A stretch of 64,000 nt of DNA from Actinomyces vulturis (GTDB taxonomy: Bacteria; Actinomycetota; Actinomycetes; Actinomycetales; Actinomycetaceae), in NCBI RefSeq assembly GCF_001687305.1, contig NZ_KV700385.1:186001-250000 (forward strand). Reading direction: 5' to 3'. The translations under genes and the position numbers were made by a program. The notes below the pieces were generated by a model. It searched no databases. It was not told the DNA's origin and was given only the letters and a program-made list of their open reading frames with translations. Numbering within the stretch: position 1 is the stretch's first letter; every line of letters begins with the position of its first letter. This document shows, piece by piece, positions 30,840-39,741 of this stretch.

Positions 30840-32513
30840 ATGTCTTCATCCCCAGCGCCACGCGAAACCTGGTCATCGCGACCGATGTTTCTTGCCGCCG
30901 CCATTGGCTCTGCCATTGGCCTGGGTAACATTTGGCGCTTCCCCTACATTGCATACCAAAACGGTGGCGGTTCCTTCCTCATTCCTTACGTAATCGCTCT
31001 AGTCACCGGTGGCGTTGCCATGCTCTTCTTCGACTACGCCATGGGTCACCGTTTCCGCGCCGCTCCCCCGCTAGCTTTCGCCCGTGTTGCCCGCTGGGCC
31101 GAATCCTTAGGGTGGGTCCAAACCCTCATTACTTTCTTTATCGCCGTGTACTACATGGCCGTTCTAGCCTGGGCCGCTTTCTACACCTACTACTCGGTGA
31201 ACCTCGCCTGGGGCGATGACCCGGATACCTTCTTCGGTTCCAGTTTCCTCCATGCAGACACCTCCCACGTCCACACCGGCGAATTCCTGCCCAGCCTCAC
31301 CATCGTGTTAGCCATTATCTGGCTTGTCCTCCTTATCGTGATGAGTCTAGGTGTTGAGCACGGCGTGGGAGCAGTCTCCAAAGTCGCTGTACCTACCTTG
31401 GTACTACTGTTCGTGGCCATCACTTTGCGTGCCATTACCCTCCCTGGTGCCAGCGAAGGCCTCAACGCCCTATTCACTCCCGACTGGAGCGCTCTAACCG
31501 CCCCATCCGTATGGATGGCAGGCTACGGCCAAATCTTCTACTCCCTGGCTGTGGGCTTTGGCATCATGCTCACCCAAGCCTCCTACCTCAAACGCCGCAC
31601 TGACGTCACCACTACGGCATGGACCGTAGCCTTTGCCAACTCTTCCTTCGAGGTGCTCTCCGGTATCGCCGTGTTCTCCGCTTTGGGATACATGGCCTCT
31701 CAAACAGGAGCAAGCGTAGATAACGTGGTCAGCAGCGGTATTGGCCTAGCCTTTATCGCCTTCCCCAAGATCATCTCCACCATGCCCGGAGGACCGATCT
31801 TCGGTGTCTTGTTCTTCGGTTCCCTCTTCCTAGCCGGCTTCACCTCCATGTTCTCCATCATTGAGGTCCCCATCTCAGCGTGTATGGACAAATTCGCTCT
31901 ATCCCGACGCCGTGCGGTCCTTCTCGTGGGTAGCGTCGCCGCAGTCTTCTCTCTGGCTTTCCTGCCAGTGACCACGGGTTTGGCCACGCTGGACATCATG
32001 GACAAGTTCATCAACGTCACCGGCATCATCTTGGTTTGCGTACTCACCCTTGTAGGTGTGGGGTGGGGATGCCGCATGATCCCCGTCCTGGGGCGTCATC
32101 TGGATGCAATCTCTACCATCAAAACCACCTACTGGTGGCCCTTCTGCGTGGGTATCCTGACCCCCGCGATCATGGCTATCACCTTCTATGGCAACATCCG
32201 CGAGTTACTGGCTGAACCCTATGAGGGTTACACCTCTCCGCAGTTGTGGGTCTACGGCTGGGGTCTAACCGCTGTCATCTATGTGGGAGCCTTGATCTTG
32301 ACCTTCCTCCCCTGGCATAAGGGCGTCTCTATGAAGACTCCCGAAGGCTTCGCCTTGGGTGGCGTGACCCATCCCGGCTGCACCCAATGCAGCGATAGTG
32401 ACGCTGGGTGTGATAACCCGCGCCACGGCGTCGATGGGGATGATGTCCTCACCGATGCTGACCTCGACGCCCTGACCACTGAATCTCTCGACACTGTAGG
32501 AGCACGAGCATGA
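30840..32513 (+). CDS. Sodium-dependent NSS/SNF-family amino acid transporter
   Basis: This 557-aa transporter of the neurotransmitter:sodium symporter family has about twelve membrane helices. The sodium-site segment is intact: FLAAAIGSAIGLGNIWRFPYIAYQNGGGSFLIPYV; further motifs are YFSVNLAW-like YYSVNLAWGDD and FYSLAVGFGIMLTQASYLKRR. With the overlapping MetS-like small gene it matches the MetPS methionine/alanine importer type of Corynebacterium. The Cys/Asp-rich C-terminal tail (TQCSDSDAGCDNPRHG) is hydrophilic and unusual. AAAGG precedes the ATG. The substrate is inferred, not shown. Confidence 0.93.
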   Translation: MSSSPAPRETWSSRPMFLAAAIGSAIGLGNIWRFPYIAYQNGGGSFLIPYVIALVTGGVAMLFFDYAMGHRFRAAPPLAFARVARWAESLGWVQTLITFFIAVYYMAVLAWAAFYTYYSVNLAWGDDPDTFFGSSFLHADTSHVHTGEFLPSLTIVLAIIWLVLLIVMSLGVEHGVGAVSKVAVPTLVLLFVAITLRAITLPGASEGLNALFTPDWSALTAPSVWMAGYGQIFYSLAVGFGIMLTQASYLKRRTDVTTTAWTVAFANSSFEVLSGIAVFSALGYMASQTGASVDNVVSSGIGLAFIAFPKIISTMPGGPIFGVLFFGSLFLAGFTSMFSIIEVPISACMDKFALSRRRAVLLVGSVAAVFSLAFLPVTTGLATLDIMDKFINVTGIILVCVLTLVGVGWGCRMIPVLGRHLDAISTIKTTYWWPFCVGILTPAIMAITFYGNIRELLAEPYEGYTSPQLWVYGWGLTAVIYVGALILTFLPWHKGVSMKTPEGFALGGVTHPGCTQCSDSDAGCDNPRHGVDGDDVLTDADLDALTTESLDTVGARA

Positions 32514-32653
32514 CCACCTCAGCAGTACTCATGATGATTGTTTACCTGCTCATTGTGTGGGGCGGGCTTGCCTTCGGCGCCTTCCTCATGGCAACTCACC
32601 GTGATGACACAGCAGGCACGCTTGGCAACGAGAGCGATTCCTCTCAGGAGTAG
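32510..32653 (+). CDS. MetS-like small subunit of the NSS transporter
   Basis: The 47-aa protein (MTTSAVLMMIVYLLIVWGGLAF then a polar tail) has one membrane helix and matches the MetS/methionine-alanine importer small-subunit type, which is needed for MetP activity in Corynebacterium. Its ATG overlaps the transporter stop (ATGA), so it is translationally coupled. Confidence 0.85.
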   Translation: MTTSAVLMMIVYLLIVWGGLAFGAFLMATHRDDTAGTLGNESDSSQE

Positions 32654-32671
32654 CCAAAACCAACAGGACGA

Positions 32672-33937
32672 TTAGTTCTTACGGAGAATCGCGTAAATCG
32701 CCTTGTTGTGGCTCCATTGCATGGTCCCATCCTCATTGAGGGTGGGCCATGCTTTTTTACATTCCCCTTCACATTCCCACCCCAGGGATTCCAAGGTGGC
32801 ACGCATGGCCTGATTGTCTGCGCGAGTCTGAGCCTCGAAGCGGTGGATAGCGGGGTGCGTGTCAAAGAGGAGCTTGGTAGCCATGCGGCAGGCCGCTTGA
32901 CCAATTCCCTGCCCCCGAGCCGATGATGACAAGCGAATTGCCAACAGTGGCCAGTCATGATCCATCTGCTCGAAGGTAATCACGCCAACACGACCAGCCT
33001 GGCGTTCCTCGATCCAGAATGAGGCTGCACTTGGGCCATCGAAACGGCCATCGTTAATCCAGTGTTCAGCCTCTTGAACGGACGGGTGAACACTCAAATG
33101 GAAGGGGAAGTCCGAAGAAGTGAGGAACTCGATGAGTTCAGCACGGTCGCGACCCTTGGAGTCCATGCGCACCAGGCGGATTTCGGTGGGCTTGGCCTCC
33201 GATTTTGCCGGATCGGTGTCTTTTCCGTGCTTGGAGTCGGGTATCGGCTTACCTTGTTCACGTCCTGATCTATCAACCTCCGCCTGTCTGCCGCCACCGT
33301 CAGAAGAACTCGCACTCTCAAAAGGTTCACTCCCGCTGGGCAGGGTCTTACTCACCGAAAATTCGTCACCAGCAGCATCGGATGATAAGGAACTGACGCT
33401 CTTTGCCGAAGTAGTGTCCTCAGGAGACGACGCACTGGCTGCCTTTTTTGTAGCGGCATTACTCTGCCCACTCCAGCCGGGGCCGGACGGCACATCAGTG
33501 CCCTGCTGGTAGGCGGTGGCAGCAGCGCGGGCGTGATCGTCGGCGGCTTCATTCATTGGGTGGCCCACGTGCCCACGCACCCACTCAAACTCCACCTTGC
33601 GGCCAGCCATTGCCTCGTCGAGGGCCTTCATCAGGTCCACATTTTCGACGGTTTTGCCGTCGGCCTTTTTCCAACCGCGCTTCTTCCACCCAAAACGCCA
33701 CTTAGTCAGTGAATTGATGACGTACTGCGAATCGCACTGAATGTGGAGCGGTTCATCACTCAGACCTTCTTCAGCGGTCGTGATAAGCAGTTCAAGAACC
33801 GCGGTAAGTTCTCCACGATTGTTCGTGGATTTTTCCCATCCTCCTGCCGCCCAGCAATCATCGCTGACATACCAAGCCCATCCTGCAGGGCCTGGGTTTC
33901 CCAATGCTGAACCGTCTGCTGCCGCCACAATCGTCAT
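32672..33937 (-). CDS. RNase HI fused to a GNAT acetyltransferase domain
   Basis: The 421-aa protein has an N-terminal RNase HI domain (about 1-140) with catalytic acids D8 (AAADGSALGNPGPAGWAW), E43 (NNRGELTAVLEL), D69 (IQCDSQYV) and D133 (HPMNEAADDHARAAA), plus the basic handle WRFGWKKRGWKK. A Ser/Asp/Lys-rich linker (about 145-260) leads to a GNAT domain (about 265-421) with the acetyl-CoA loop SSARGQGIGQAACRMA. RNase HI would cut RNA in RNA-DNA hybrids; the acetyltransferase target is unknown. I start at ATG 33937; a TATACC box 8 nt upstream suggests a leaderless mRNA. The 19 extra codons upstream are not conserved. Confidence 0.9.
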   Translation of the reverse strand: MTIVAAADGSALGNPGPAGWAWYVSDDCWAAGGWEKSTNNRGELTAVLELLITTAEEGLSDEPLHIQCDSQYVINSLTKWRFGWKKRGWKKADGKTVENVDLMKALDEAMAGRKVEFEWVRGHVGHPMNEAADDHARAAATAYQQGTDVPSGPGWSGQSNAATKKAASASSPEDTTSAKSVSSLSSDAAGDEFSVSKTLPSGSEPFESASSSDGGGRQAEVDRSGREQGKPIPDSKHGKDTDPAKSEAKPTEIRLVRMDSKGRDRAELIEFLTSSDFPFHLSVHPSVQEAEHWINDGRFDGPSAASFWIEERQAGRVGVITFEQMDHDWPLLAIRLSSSARGQGIGQAACRMATKLLFDTHPAIHRFEAQTRADNQAMRATLESLGWECEGECKKAWPTLNEDGTMQWSHNKAIYAILRKN

Positions 33938-34059
33938 GGCGCAAGGGTATAGGAAATACGTACCTCCCCCCATAGCACGTCGTACCATTCTCACCCAACA
34001 GATACCGATTCACTCACCGAGAAGCATGTACGCATCTGCCTCATGCACTCCGATACGAT

Positions 34060-34998
34060 GTGCCGGTGACCCTTCTCGTGGCCCTTATCCCCTCGCTCTT
34101 GTTCGGCATTATGGCGTTAACGCTCGGTGCGTTTCCGTCCTCACCTCGCAGGCAGAACACCGCAACTCTTGTTGGCGCCGGTCTTGGCTCTCTCGCAGCC
34201 ACAGCGGTAGTGGCCTCATCGTGGGGAACTACTGCGCTCATCGTCGGCGTTATTAGTGGCTTATTGTGGGCGGGAGGCCAGTTTGCGCTGGTTGTGGGCC
34301 TGAAATCCTGGGGCGTGGCACGCACTATCCCCTTAACCACCGCCTTGCAGTTGGTCATCAATGTTTTGGCCGGTATTGCCCTGTTTCACGAATGGTCCAG
34401 CACAGCAGCACTATTACTAGGCCTTGGCGGCCTGGTGCTTATCATGAGCGGTGCAGCCTTGTGCAGTTGGCAAGAATCAGCCATCGCTGCGCTAGACCCC
34501 GATGAGCCTATGAATCTTCCCACTACAGGCACAGATGTCATTACCGCTCGCCCTACTCACGCCGCCATGCGCCAAGGTTTTACATGGACCGTAGCTAGTG
34601 CGCTCATGTTTGGCCTCTACCCCTCGCTACTGCGGCTAGCAGAAGTCTCCGCCGCTGACGCAGTGGGCCCGATGGGGATTGGCCTGCTCATCGGTGCCGC
34701 AGGTTTTGCCCTGCTGCTCCCTAAAGAAGAACCTCTCGTAGGCAAACATAGTTGGCAGGTCTTCATGGCCGGCATGGTGTGGGCTATAGGTAACGTAGTC
34801 ATGCTGATCTCCGCTGGCTCACTTGGCGTTGCTACCGGGTTTTCACTCTCCCAGTTGGGCTTCGTGGTGGCCACCACCGGCGCCATCATCATTCTGCGCG
34901 AGCCGCGCACTAGCAAGGAAATTCTTGCTGCCGCGGTGGGGATTGTGGTGGCTATCGTGGGCGTGGTACTCATGGGCATCGGCGCCGGAATGTCCTGA
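34060..34998 (+). CDS. GRP-family sugar transporter (ten-helix DMT superfamily)
   Basis: The 312-aa protein has ten hydrophobic helices in two five-helix halves separated by a polar segment (about 145-170). It resembles the glucose/ribose porter (RhaT/GlcU) group: GLLWAGGQFALVVGLKSWGVARTIPLTTALQLVINVLAGIALFHEW in the first half and GMVWAIGNVVMLISAGSLGVATGFSLSQLGFVVATTGAIIILRE in the second. It starts at GTG 34060. It is divergent from the RNase HI gene; no neighbouring metabolic gene indicates the sugar. Confidence 0.85.
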   Translation: MPVTLLVALIPSLLFGIMALTLGAFPSSPRRQNTATLVGAGLGSLAATAVVASSWGTTALIVGVISGLLWAGGQFALVVGLKSWGVARTIPLTTALQLVINVLAGIALFHEWSSTAALLLGLGGLVLIMSGAALCSWQESAIAALDPDEPMNLPTTGTDVITARPTHAAMRQGFTWTVASALMFGLYPSLLRLAEVSAADAVGPMGIGLLIGAAGFALLLPKEEPLVGKHSWQVFMAGMVWAIGNVVMLISAGSLGVATGFSLSQLGFVVATTGAIIILREPRTSKEILAAAVGIVVAIVGVVLMGIGAGMS

Positions 34999-35256
34999 GT
35001 CACCTTTAACACAAAGGCTATGTGGCTTTAATCGCCTCGCAAACCTTCAAATCCACACGCCTGCGCCCCTCTCTCACCTGCACCTGCCTCCCCTATTTTC
35101 TCCCGTCATCGCGCCATTCTCACCTTTGCTCATTCTCCTTCGACGCCGCCCCCTCAACTCCTTCGCCTCCTCGCCGTAGGCTGGTCTCATCTTTGCTGGT
35201 GCTGTGCATTCGTATGCCCAGCGCTCGCCACACTGTCGACACCGTAAGGACACCTC

Positions 35257-36954
35257 ATGGCTGACTTTTTCTACGAAGATCTCCTGCCCATCGGAGAGGA
35301 TCCCACTGAATACCGTCTCCTGACCACGGAGGGTGTCAGCACCGTGGAAGGCCCTGATGGTAAGACCTTCCTCCAGGTTTCCCCCGAAGCACTTGAGTTA
35401 CTCAGCGCCACCGCCATGCACGATATTTCCCACTTCCTGCGTGCGGATCACCTGCAAAAACTTCGTAACATCCTCGACGATCCCGAGGCTAGTGATAACG
35501 ACAAGTTCGTGGCCCTAGACCTGCTGAAGAACGCTGAAATTGCCTCCATGGGTGTGCTACCCATGTGCCAGGACACCGGCACCGCCATCATTATGGGCAA
35601 GCGCGGCCAGCGCGTGCTCACCGAAGGCACTGACGAGCGCGCACTGAGCAAGGGCGTGTACGACGCTTACACCGAACTCAACCTGCGTTACAGCCAGAAC
35701 GCTCCAATCACCATGTACGAGGAGAAGAACACCGGCTGTAACCTCCCCGCACAGATCGAACTCTATGCCGATACTGCTGAAGGCCACGAGAATTCCTACA
35801 AGTTCCTCTTCATGGCCAAGGGCGGCGGTAGTGCCAACAAGTCCTACCTGTACCAAGAAACCAAAGCCATCTTGAATCCCGATTCAATGATGCCCTTCTT
35901 AGAAGGCAAGATCCGCTCCCTGGGCACCGCAGCATGCCCTCCCTACCACCTGGCCATCGTCATCGGCGGCACTAGCGCTGAGTTTGCTCTTAAAACTGCC
36001 AAGTACGCATCCGCCCACTACCTGGACGAACTGCCTACCCACGGTGACATCACCGGCCATGGCTTCCGTGATCTGGAACTCGAAGAGCAGGTTCTGGATC
36101 TCACCCGCAAAATCGGTATTGGCGCACAGTTCGGTGGCAAGTACTTCTGCCACGACGTGCGCGTAGTACGTCTGCCCCGGCATGGTGCTTCACTGCCCGT
36201 TGCTATTGCTGTCAGTTGCTCAGCAGACCGCCAGTGCAAAGCTAAGATCACCCCTGAAGGCGTGTTCATTGAGCAGCTCGAATTTAATCCCGGACGCTTT
36301 ATCCCCGAAAATCTCAACGCTGAACTCGATGCGGCTACCGATGGCGTATCGGGCACCGGCAAAGGCGCTGCCGTCAAGATTGACTTGACCCGCCCCATGG
36401 ATGAGATTCGCGCCGAACTGTCCAAGTACCCCGTCAAGACCCGCCTGTCCCTTACTGGAACCTTGATCGTGGCCCGCGATATCGCCCACGCTAAGCTCCG
36501 CGAGCGTCTGGAGAGTGGTGAGGATCTGCCCCAGTACTTCAAGGATCACCCGGTCTACTACGCCGGCCCCGCCAAGACCCCTGAGGGTATGCCGTCTGGT
36601 TCCTTCGGCCCCACCACTGCTGGCCGTATGGATGCTTATGTGGACCTCTTCCAGTCCCATGGCGGTTCCATGGTCATGCTAGCGAAGGGCAACCGTTCTC
36701 AGGCAGTGACGGACGCCTGCAAGAAATACGGAGGTTTCTACCTGGGCTCCATCGGCGGCCCTGCTGCTCGCCTCGCTCAGGACTGCATCAAGCATGTGGA
36801 ACTACTTGAGTACCCCGAGTTGGGAATGGAAGCCATCTGGAAGATTGAAGTGGAAGACTTCCCCGCCTTCATCGTGGTTGATGACAAGGGTAATGACTTC
36901 TTCGCTCACTCCCAGGAAGTCTCCGTCACCATTGGTAAACGTCCTGGCCTATAA
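35257..36954 (+). CDS. Fumarate hydratase class I (iron-sulfur)
   Basis: The 565-aa single-chain enzyme hydrates fumarate to malate with a 4Fe-4S cluster. Cluster cysteines are expected in [33 protein letters not shown] and [12 protein letters not shown]; the C-terminal beta domain (about 385-565) has [22 protein letters not shown] and the family end [18 protein letters not shown]. It supplies the step after SdhCAB, encoded 11 kb away. GTAAGGA precedes the ATG. Class I rather than class II is the only fumarase in the window. Confidence 0.95.
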   Translation: MADFFYEDLLPIGEDPTEYRLLTTEGVSTVEGPDGKTFLQVSPEALELLSATAMHDISHFLRADHLQKLRNILDDPEASDNDKFVALDLLKNAEIASMGVLPMCQDTGTAIIMGKRGQRVLTEGTDERALSKGVYDAYTELNLRYSQNAPITMYEEKNTGCNLPAQIELYADTAEGHENSYKFLFMAKGGGSANKSYLYQETKAILNPDSMMPFLEGKIRSLGTAACPPYHLAIVIGGTSAEFALKTAKYASAHYLDELPTHGDITGHGFRDLELEEQVLDLTRKIGIGAQFGGKYFCHDVRVVRLPRHGASLPVAIAVSCSADRQCKAKITPEGVFIEQLEFNPGRFIPENLNAELDAATDGVSGTGKGAAVKIDLTRPMDEIRAELSKYPVKTRLSLTGTLIVARDIAHAKLRERLESGEDLPQYFKDHPVYYAGPAKTPEGMPSGSFGPTTAGRMDAYVDLFQSHGGSMVMLAKGNRSQAVTDACKKYGGFYLGSIGGPAARLAQDCIKHVELLEYPELGMEAIWKIEVEDFPAFIVVDDKGNDFFAHSQEVSVTIGKRPGL

Positions 36955-36993
36955 GCGTCCGCACTGAAGAACAGGTAGTCGCTCAATAGCAAC

Positions 36994-37029
36994 GGGTGGG
37001 GCCGACAGTAAAATCTGTCGGCCCCACCC
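36994..37029 (+). terminator. Hairpin terminator of the fumarase gene
   Basis: Perfect 15-bp arms (36994-37008 and 37015-37029) have a six-base TAAAAT loop; TCATTTT follows a few bases later. It lies 39 bases after the fumarase stop. Confidence 0.8.
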
Positions 37030-37066
37030 ACGTCATTTTGTGGTTCAAACACCTACACCGCACACA

Positions 37067-37126
37067 CCCGAGGTCTGTGCGCTCGAGGTCTACACACCCG
37101 AGGGTTACGCGCCTGAGGTCTACACC
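37067..37126. repeat. Four copies of a 15-bp tandem repeat
   Basis: Units start at 37067, 37082, 37097 and 37112 with the consensus C(C/T)CGAGGTCTACRCR; each differs at a few positions. The array lies between the fumarase terminator and the marC stop, in non-coding sequence. Confidence 0.8.
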
Positions 37127-37136
37127 CCGTGATGAG

Positions 37137-37772
37137 TTAGTGCCCTAAGCCCGGGAACAGTTTGAGCAAGCCATTAGCCATCAACTGAATCGAGATAGCG
37201 GCCAGCACCATACCCATGAGGCGGGTCATGATGGTACGCAGCGTCAGTGACATGTGCTTGCCGATTTGGGAAGAGAAGTACAAGACGATGGCAAGCAGAG
37301 CCAACTGAATCACCAGGGCTACCACAATCATCACGTGGTCCATCACAGTTCGCGTCTGAGCATCGAGCACGATAATCGTGGTGATGGTACCGGGACCCAC
37401 AATCATAGGGAAACTCATAGGATAAAAGGCAATATCCTCAACATATGCCTGCTCGTGCTGCTCAGAACTTGACCCTTCATGAGACGAGGCACCTTTACCG
37501 GAAAGCATTCCAAAAGCCACGGTCAGAAGCACCAAACCACCAGCGACGCGAAAGTCTGAGAGACGGATACCGAAAAAGTTCAGCAATGATGTACCGGTTG
37601 CCAGCACCACGAAGCACATAATCGTGGAGAACATCGCCACACGCATACCGGTATGGCGTCGCATTTCCACACTCTGGCCGTCAGTCAACGACAGAAACAT
37701 GGGCAAGTTAATAAACGGGTTCATGATAGCGAAGAACGCACCAAGAGCCTTAACGAACAACACGGTATTCAC
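37137..37772 (-). CDS. MarC-family integral membrane protein
   Basis: The 211-aa protein has six membrane helices and the family motifs AIMNPFINLPMFLSL near the start and FPMIVGPGTITTIIVL in the middle. MarC (UPF0056/YhgN-like) proteins have no settled function; the old link to multidrug resistance is not supported. It is a single-gene unit between two hairpins, convergent with fumarase. Confidence 0.92.
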   Translation of the reverse strand: MNTVLFVKALGAFFAIMNPFINLPMFLSLTDGQSVEMRRHTGMRVAMFSTIMCFVVLATGTSLLNFFGIRLSDFRVAGGLVLLTVAFGMLSGKGASSHEGSSSEQHEQAYVEDIAFYPMSFPMIVGPGTITTIIVLDAQTRTVMDHVMIVVALVIQLALLAIVLYFSSQIGKHMSLTLRTIMTRLMGMVLAAISIQLMANGLLKLFPGLGH

Positions 37773-37812
37773 AGGCCCAATTGTGCCTTATGGAACAATC
37801 CATTGCACACAA

Positions 37813-37850
37813 GGGGGTGCCGGGTGGGAATAATCCCACCCGGCACCCCC
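37813..37850. terminator. Hairpin downstream of the HPr gene
   Basis: Perfect 17-bp arms (37813-37829 and 37834-37850) with an ATAA loop lie between the HPr stop and the marC start, both on the minus strand. A further small hairpin (TTCGCC/GGCGAA, 37881-37903) lies closer to the HPr stop. Confidence 0.75.
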
Positions 37851-37913
37851 GAGGTATATAAGGTTTCGCGAATTAGTTCGCCAGCAATAAACCGGCGAAT
37901 CTATTCAGCGGTC

Positions 37914-38180
37914 TCAGGCATCCAGATCGGTTTCGAGGAGAGCCTTAAGTTCTTCCAGAGCGCTTTGTGCGCCATCAGCATCGCTGGCGAGGGTCACAAC
38001 GTCGCCAAAGCCGGCACCGAGAGTCATCACACCGAGGATGGAGGAAGCGTCAACGGGGGCTCCGCCTTCCTTGGCAATGGTGACCGGAACGCCCTTTTCT
38101 GCGACTGCCTTCACGAAGGTAGCAGCGGGACGTGCATGCAGGCCGACCTTGGATGCGACGGTAGCAGTTACCTGAGCCAT
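37914..38180 (-). CDS. ptsH: Phosphocarrier protein HPr
   Basis: HPr passes phosphate from enzyme I to sugar-specific PTS permeases. The 88-aa protein has the active histidine in GLHARPAATFVKA (H15) and the region around regulatory Ser46 in VDASSILGVMTLGAG. I start at ATG 38180, with AAAGGAG 8 nt upstream. No enzyme I or EII gene is nearby, so it is an orphan ptsH in this stretch. The expected Ser kinase is absent from most Actinobacteria, so the serine may be a relic. Confidence 0.94.
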   Translation of the reverse strand: MAQVTATVASKVGLHARPAATFVKAVAEKGVPVTIAKEGGAPVDASSILGVMTLGAGFGDVVTLASDADGAQSALEELKALLETDLDA

Positions 38181-38345
38181 GGAATGCTCCTTTGTCTTGA
38201 ACAACGGGGGACGTGTGCGGATGCACCGTCATCGTTGACGTGGTGGTCTGTTCGGTGGGGCCAAACAAACCGTTTCATGATCGGTAACAACCCTACCGGA
38301 CTCCCCGATCAATGTCAGCCTCGCTCATGGCCATTTCGCCCACAA

Positions 38346-39470
38346 TCACGTCGGATCGTAAGGAGCAAGAACCACATCAACCTTCTGCAGTTCCTTCACA
38401 TCAGAATAACCAGTGGTAGCTAAAGTACGGCGTAACGCCCCCATAATATTGAGTGTGCCATCAGCACGGTCAGAAGGGCCTACAAGAATCTCTTCCATAC
38501 TGCCTACAGTGCCCACGTAGTTCCTCTCACCACGAGGCAAAGACGCATGGCGAGCTTCACTGCCCCAGTGGTAGCCCAGACCAGGAGCGTCTTCGGCACG
38601 AGCGAGAGCAGCCCCCAGCATCACGGCGTCAGCACCACACGCAATAGCTTTCACTACGTCACCAGAACAACCCACAGAACCATCCGCAATAACGTGAACA
38701 TAACGGCCCCCAGACTCGTCGAGGTAGTCGCGTCGCGCAGCAGCCACATCCGCCACAGCAGTCGCCATAGGCATGTGAAGCCCCAAAACCTGACGAGTCG
38801 ACGACGTAGCCGAACCTCCCATGCCCACTAAGACTCCTGTTGCCCCTGTCCGCATAAGATGGAGGGCAGCTGTGTAAGTGGTCACGCCTCCCACTACAAC
38901 GGGCACATCCAATTCATAAATAAAACGCTTGAGGTTAAGCGGCTCAGCATTCCCAGAGACATGCTCAGCACTGACTACGGAGCCACGGATAACGAAAAGG
39001 TCAACCCCGGCGTCAATAACGGTTTTCCAATGGCGCTGTGTTTGGGCGGGACTCAACTTACCCGCCACCACAACACCTGCATCACGAATTTGCTTGAGAC
39101 GAGCGACGATCAGTTCATCGCGAATCGGAGGAGCGTAAACCTCTTGGAGAACACGGGTGGCATTCTCTTCGCTGGCTTCGGCAATACGGTGGTAGGCCTC
39201 GGTGGGGTCGTCATAACGAGTCCACAGGCCGTCAAGATTAAGCACGCCAATCCCACCCAACTGCCCCACGGTAATAGCCATTTCTGGGCTCATCACAGAG
39301 TCCATAGGGGCAGCCATAACCGGAAGGTCCACATGATAGGCGTCAATTTGCCAGCCCACGCGCACGTCCCTAGGGTCACGCGTACGTCGAGCAGGGACAA
39401 CCGCAATGTCATCGAAGGTGTAGGCCTTGCGGGCACGTTTTCCGCGTCCGATTTCAATTTCGCCACTCAT
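38346..39470 (-). CDS. IMP dehydrogenase-family protein GuaB3
   Basis: The 374-aa protein is the GuaB3 type of Actinobacteria: an IMPDH-like TIM barrel without CBS domains (KAYTFDDIAVVPARRTRDPRDV, MAAPMDSVMSPEMAI, VVVGGVTTYTAALHLMRTGATGVLVG). At the place of the catalytic loop GSICTTR of real IMP dehydrogenase it reads GSATSSTR, so the active-site cysteine is missing and IMPDH activity is doubtful. The true guaB lies 1.1 kb away, the usual pairing. TAGACT stands 6 nt before the ATG, suggesting a leaderless mRNA. Confidence 0.93.
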   Translation of the reverse strand: MSGEIEIGRGKRARKAYTFDDIAVVPARRTRDPRDVRVGWQIDAYHVDLPVMAAPMDSVMSPEMAITVGQLGGIGVLNLDGLWTRYDDPTEAYHRIAEASEENATRVLQEVYAPPIRDELIVARLKQIRDAGVVVAGKLSPAQTQRHWKTVIDAGVDLFVIRGSVVSAEHVSGNAEPLNLKRFIYELDVPVVVGGVTTYTAALHLMRTGATGVLVGMGGSATSSTRQVLGLHMPMATAVADVAAARRDYLDESGGRYVHVIADGSVGCSGDVVKAIACGADAVMLGAALARAEDAPGLGYHWGSEARHASLPRGERNYVGTVGSMEEILVGPSDRADGTLNIMGALRRTLATTGYSDVKELQKVDVVLAPYDPT

Positions 39471-39629
39471 AGAGTAAGTCTACGGCGCAGGGCCGGGCAG
39501 CACCCGGGTGACGAGGTATGTCGCATTGTCTTGCCTTTACTGATTACGGGGTGAAGCGACAATACCTCCACCAGAGGAGACCATCACACATACCGGACGC
39601 ATTCCTTGGCTGTTCCTGGCACTTTCTTT

Positions 39630-39648
39630 GTTCGTCACAAAGACGAAC
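39630..39648. promoter_or_regulatory. Inverted repeat in the guaB3-exonuclease divergent region
   Basis: GTTCGTC-ACAAA-GACGAAC, seven-bp perfect arms, lies in the 271-base divergent region between guaB3 and the exonuclease gene. It resembles an operator more than a terminator, but no binding protein is known to me. The rest of the gap shows nothing definite. Confidence 0.35.
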
Positions 39649-39741
39649 AGTAAACGTCTGCGAGACATGACAGACTTAGACACGAAAGCACCAGAGGGCT
39701 CACCACACGCTGGCTCTCACCACCTGACATGAGGAGTACAC

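Noticed and set aside
35022-35264. Eighty-codon plus-strand frame just before fumarase
   Set aside because: It overlaps the fumarase ribosome site and start, is rich in Ser/Arg/Pro in an unstructured way, and shows no start signal.
39630-39648. LexA/SOS box before the exonuclease gene
   Set aside because: The arms GTTCGTC/GACGAAC with a five-base centre do not match the actinobacterial SOS consensus (TCGAAC, four bases, GTTCGA); kept only as an unassigned inverted repeat.
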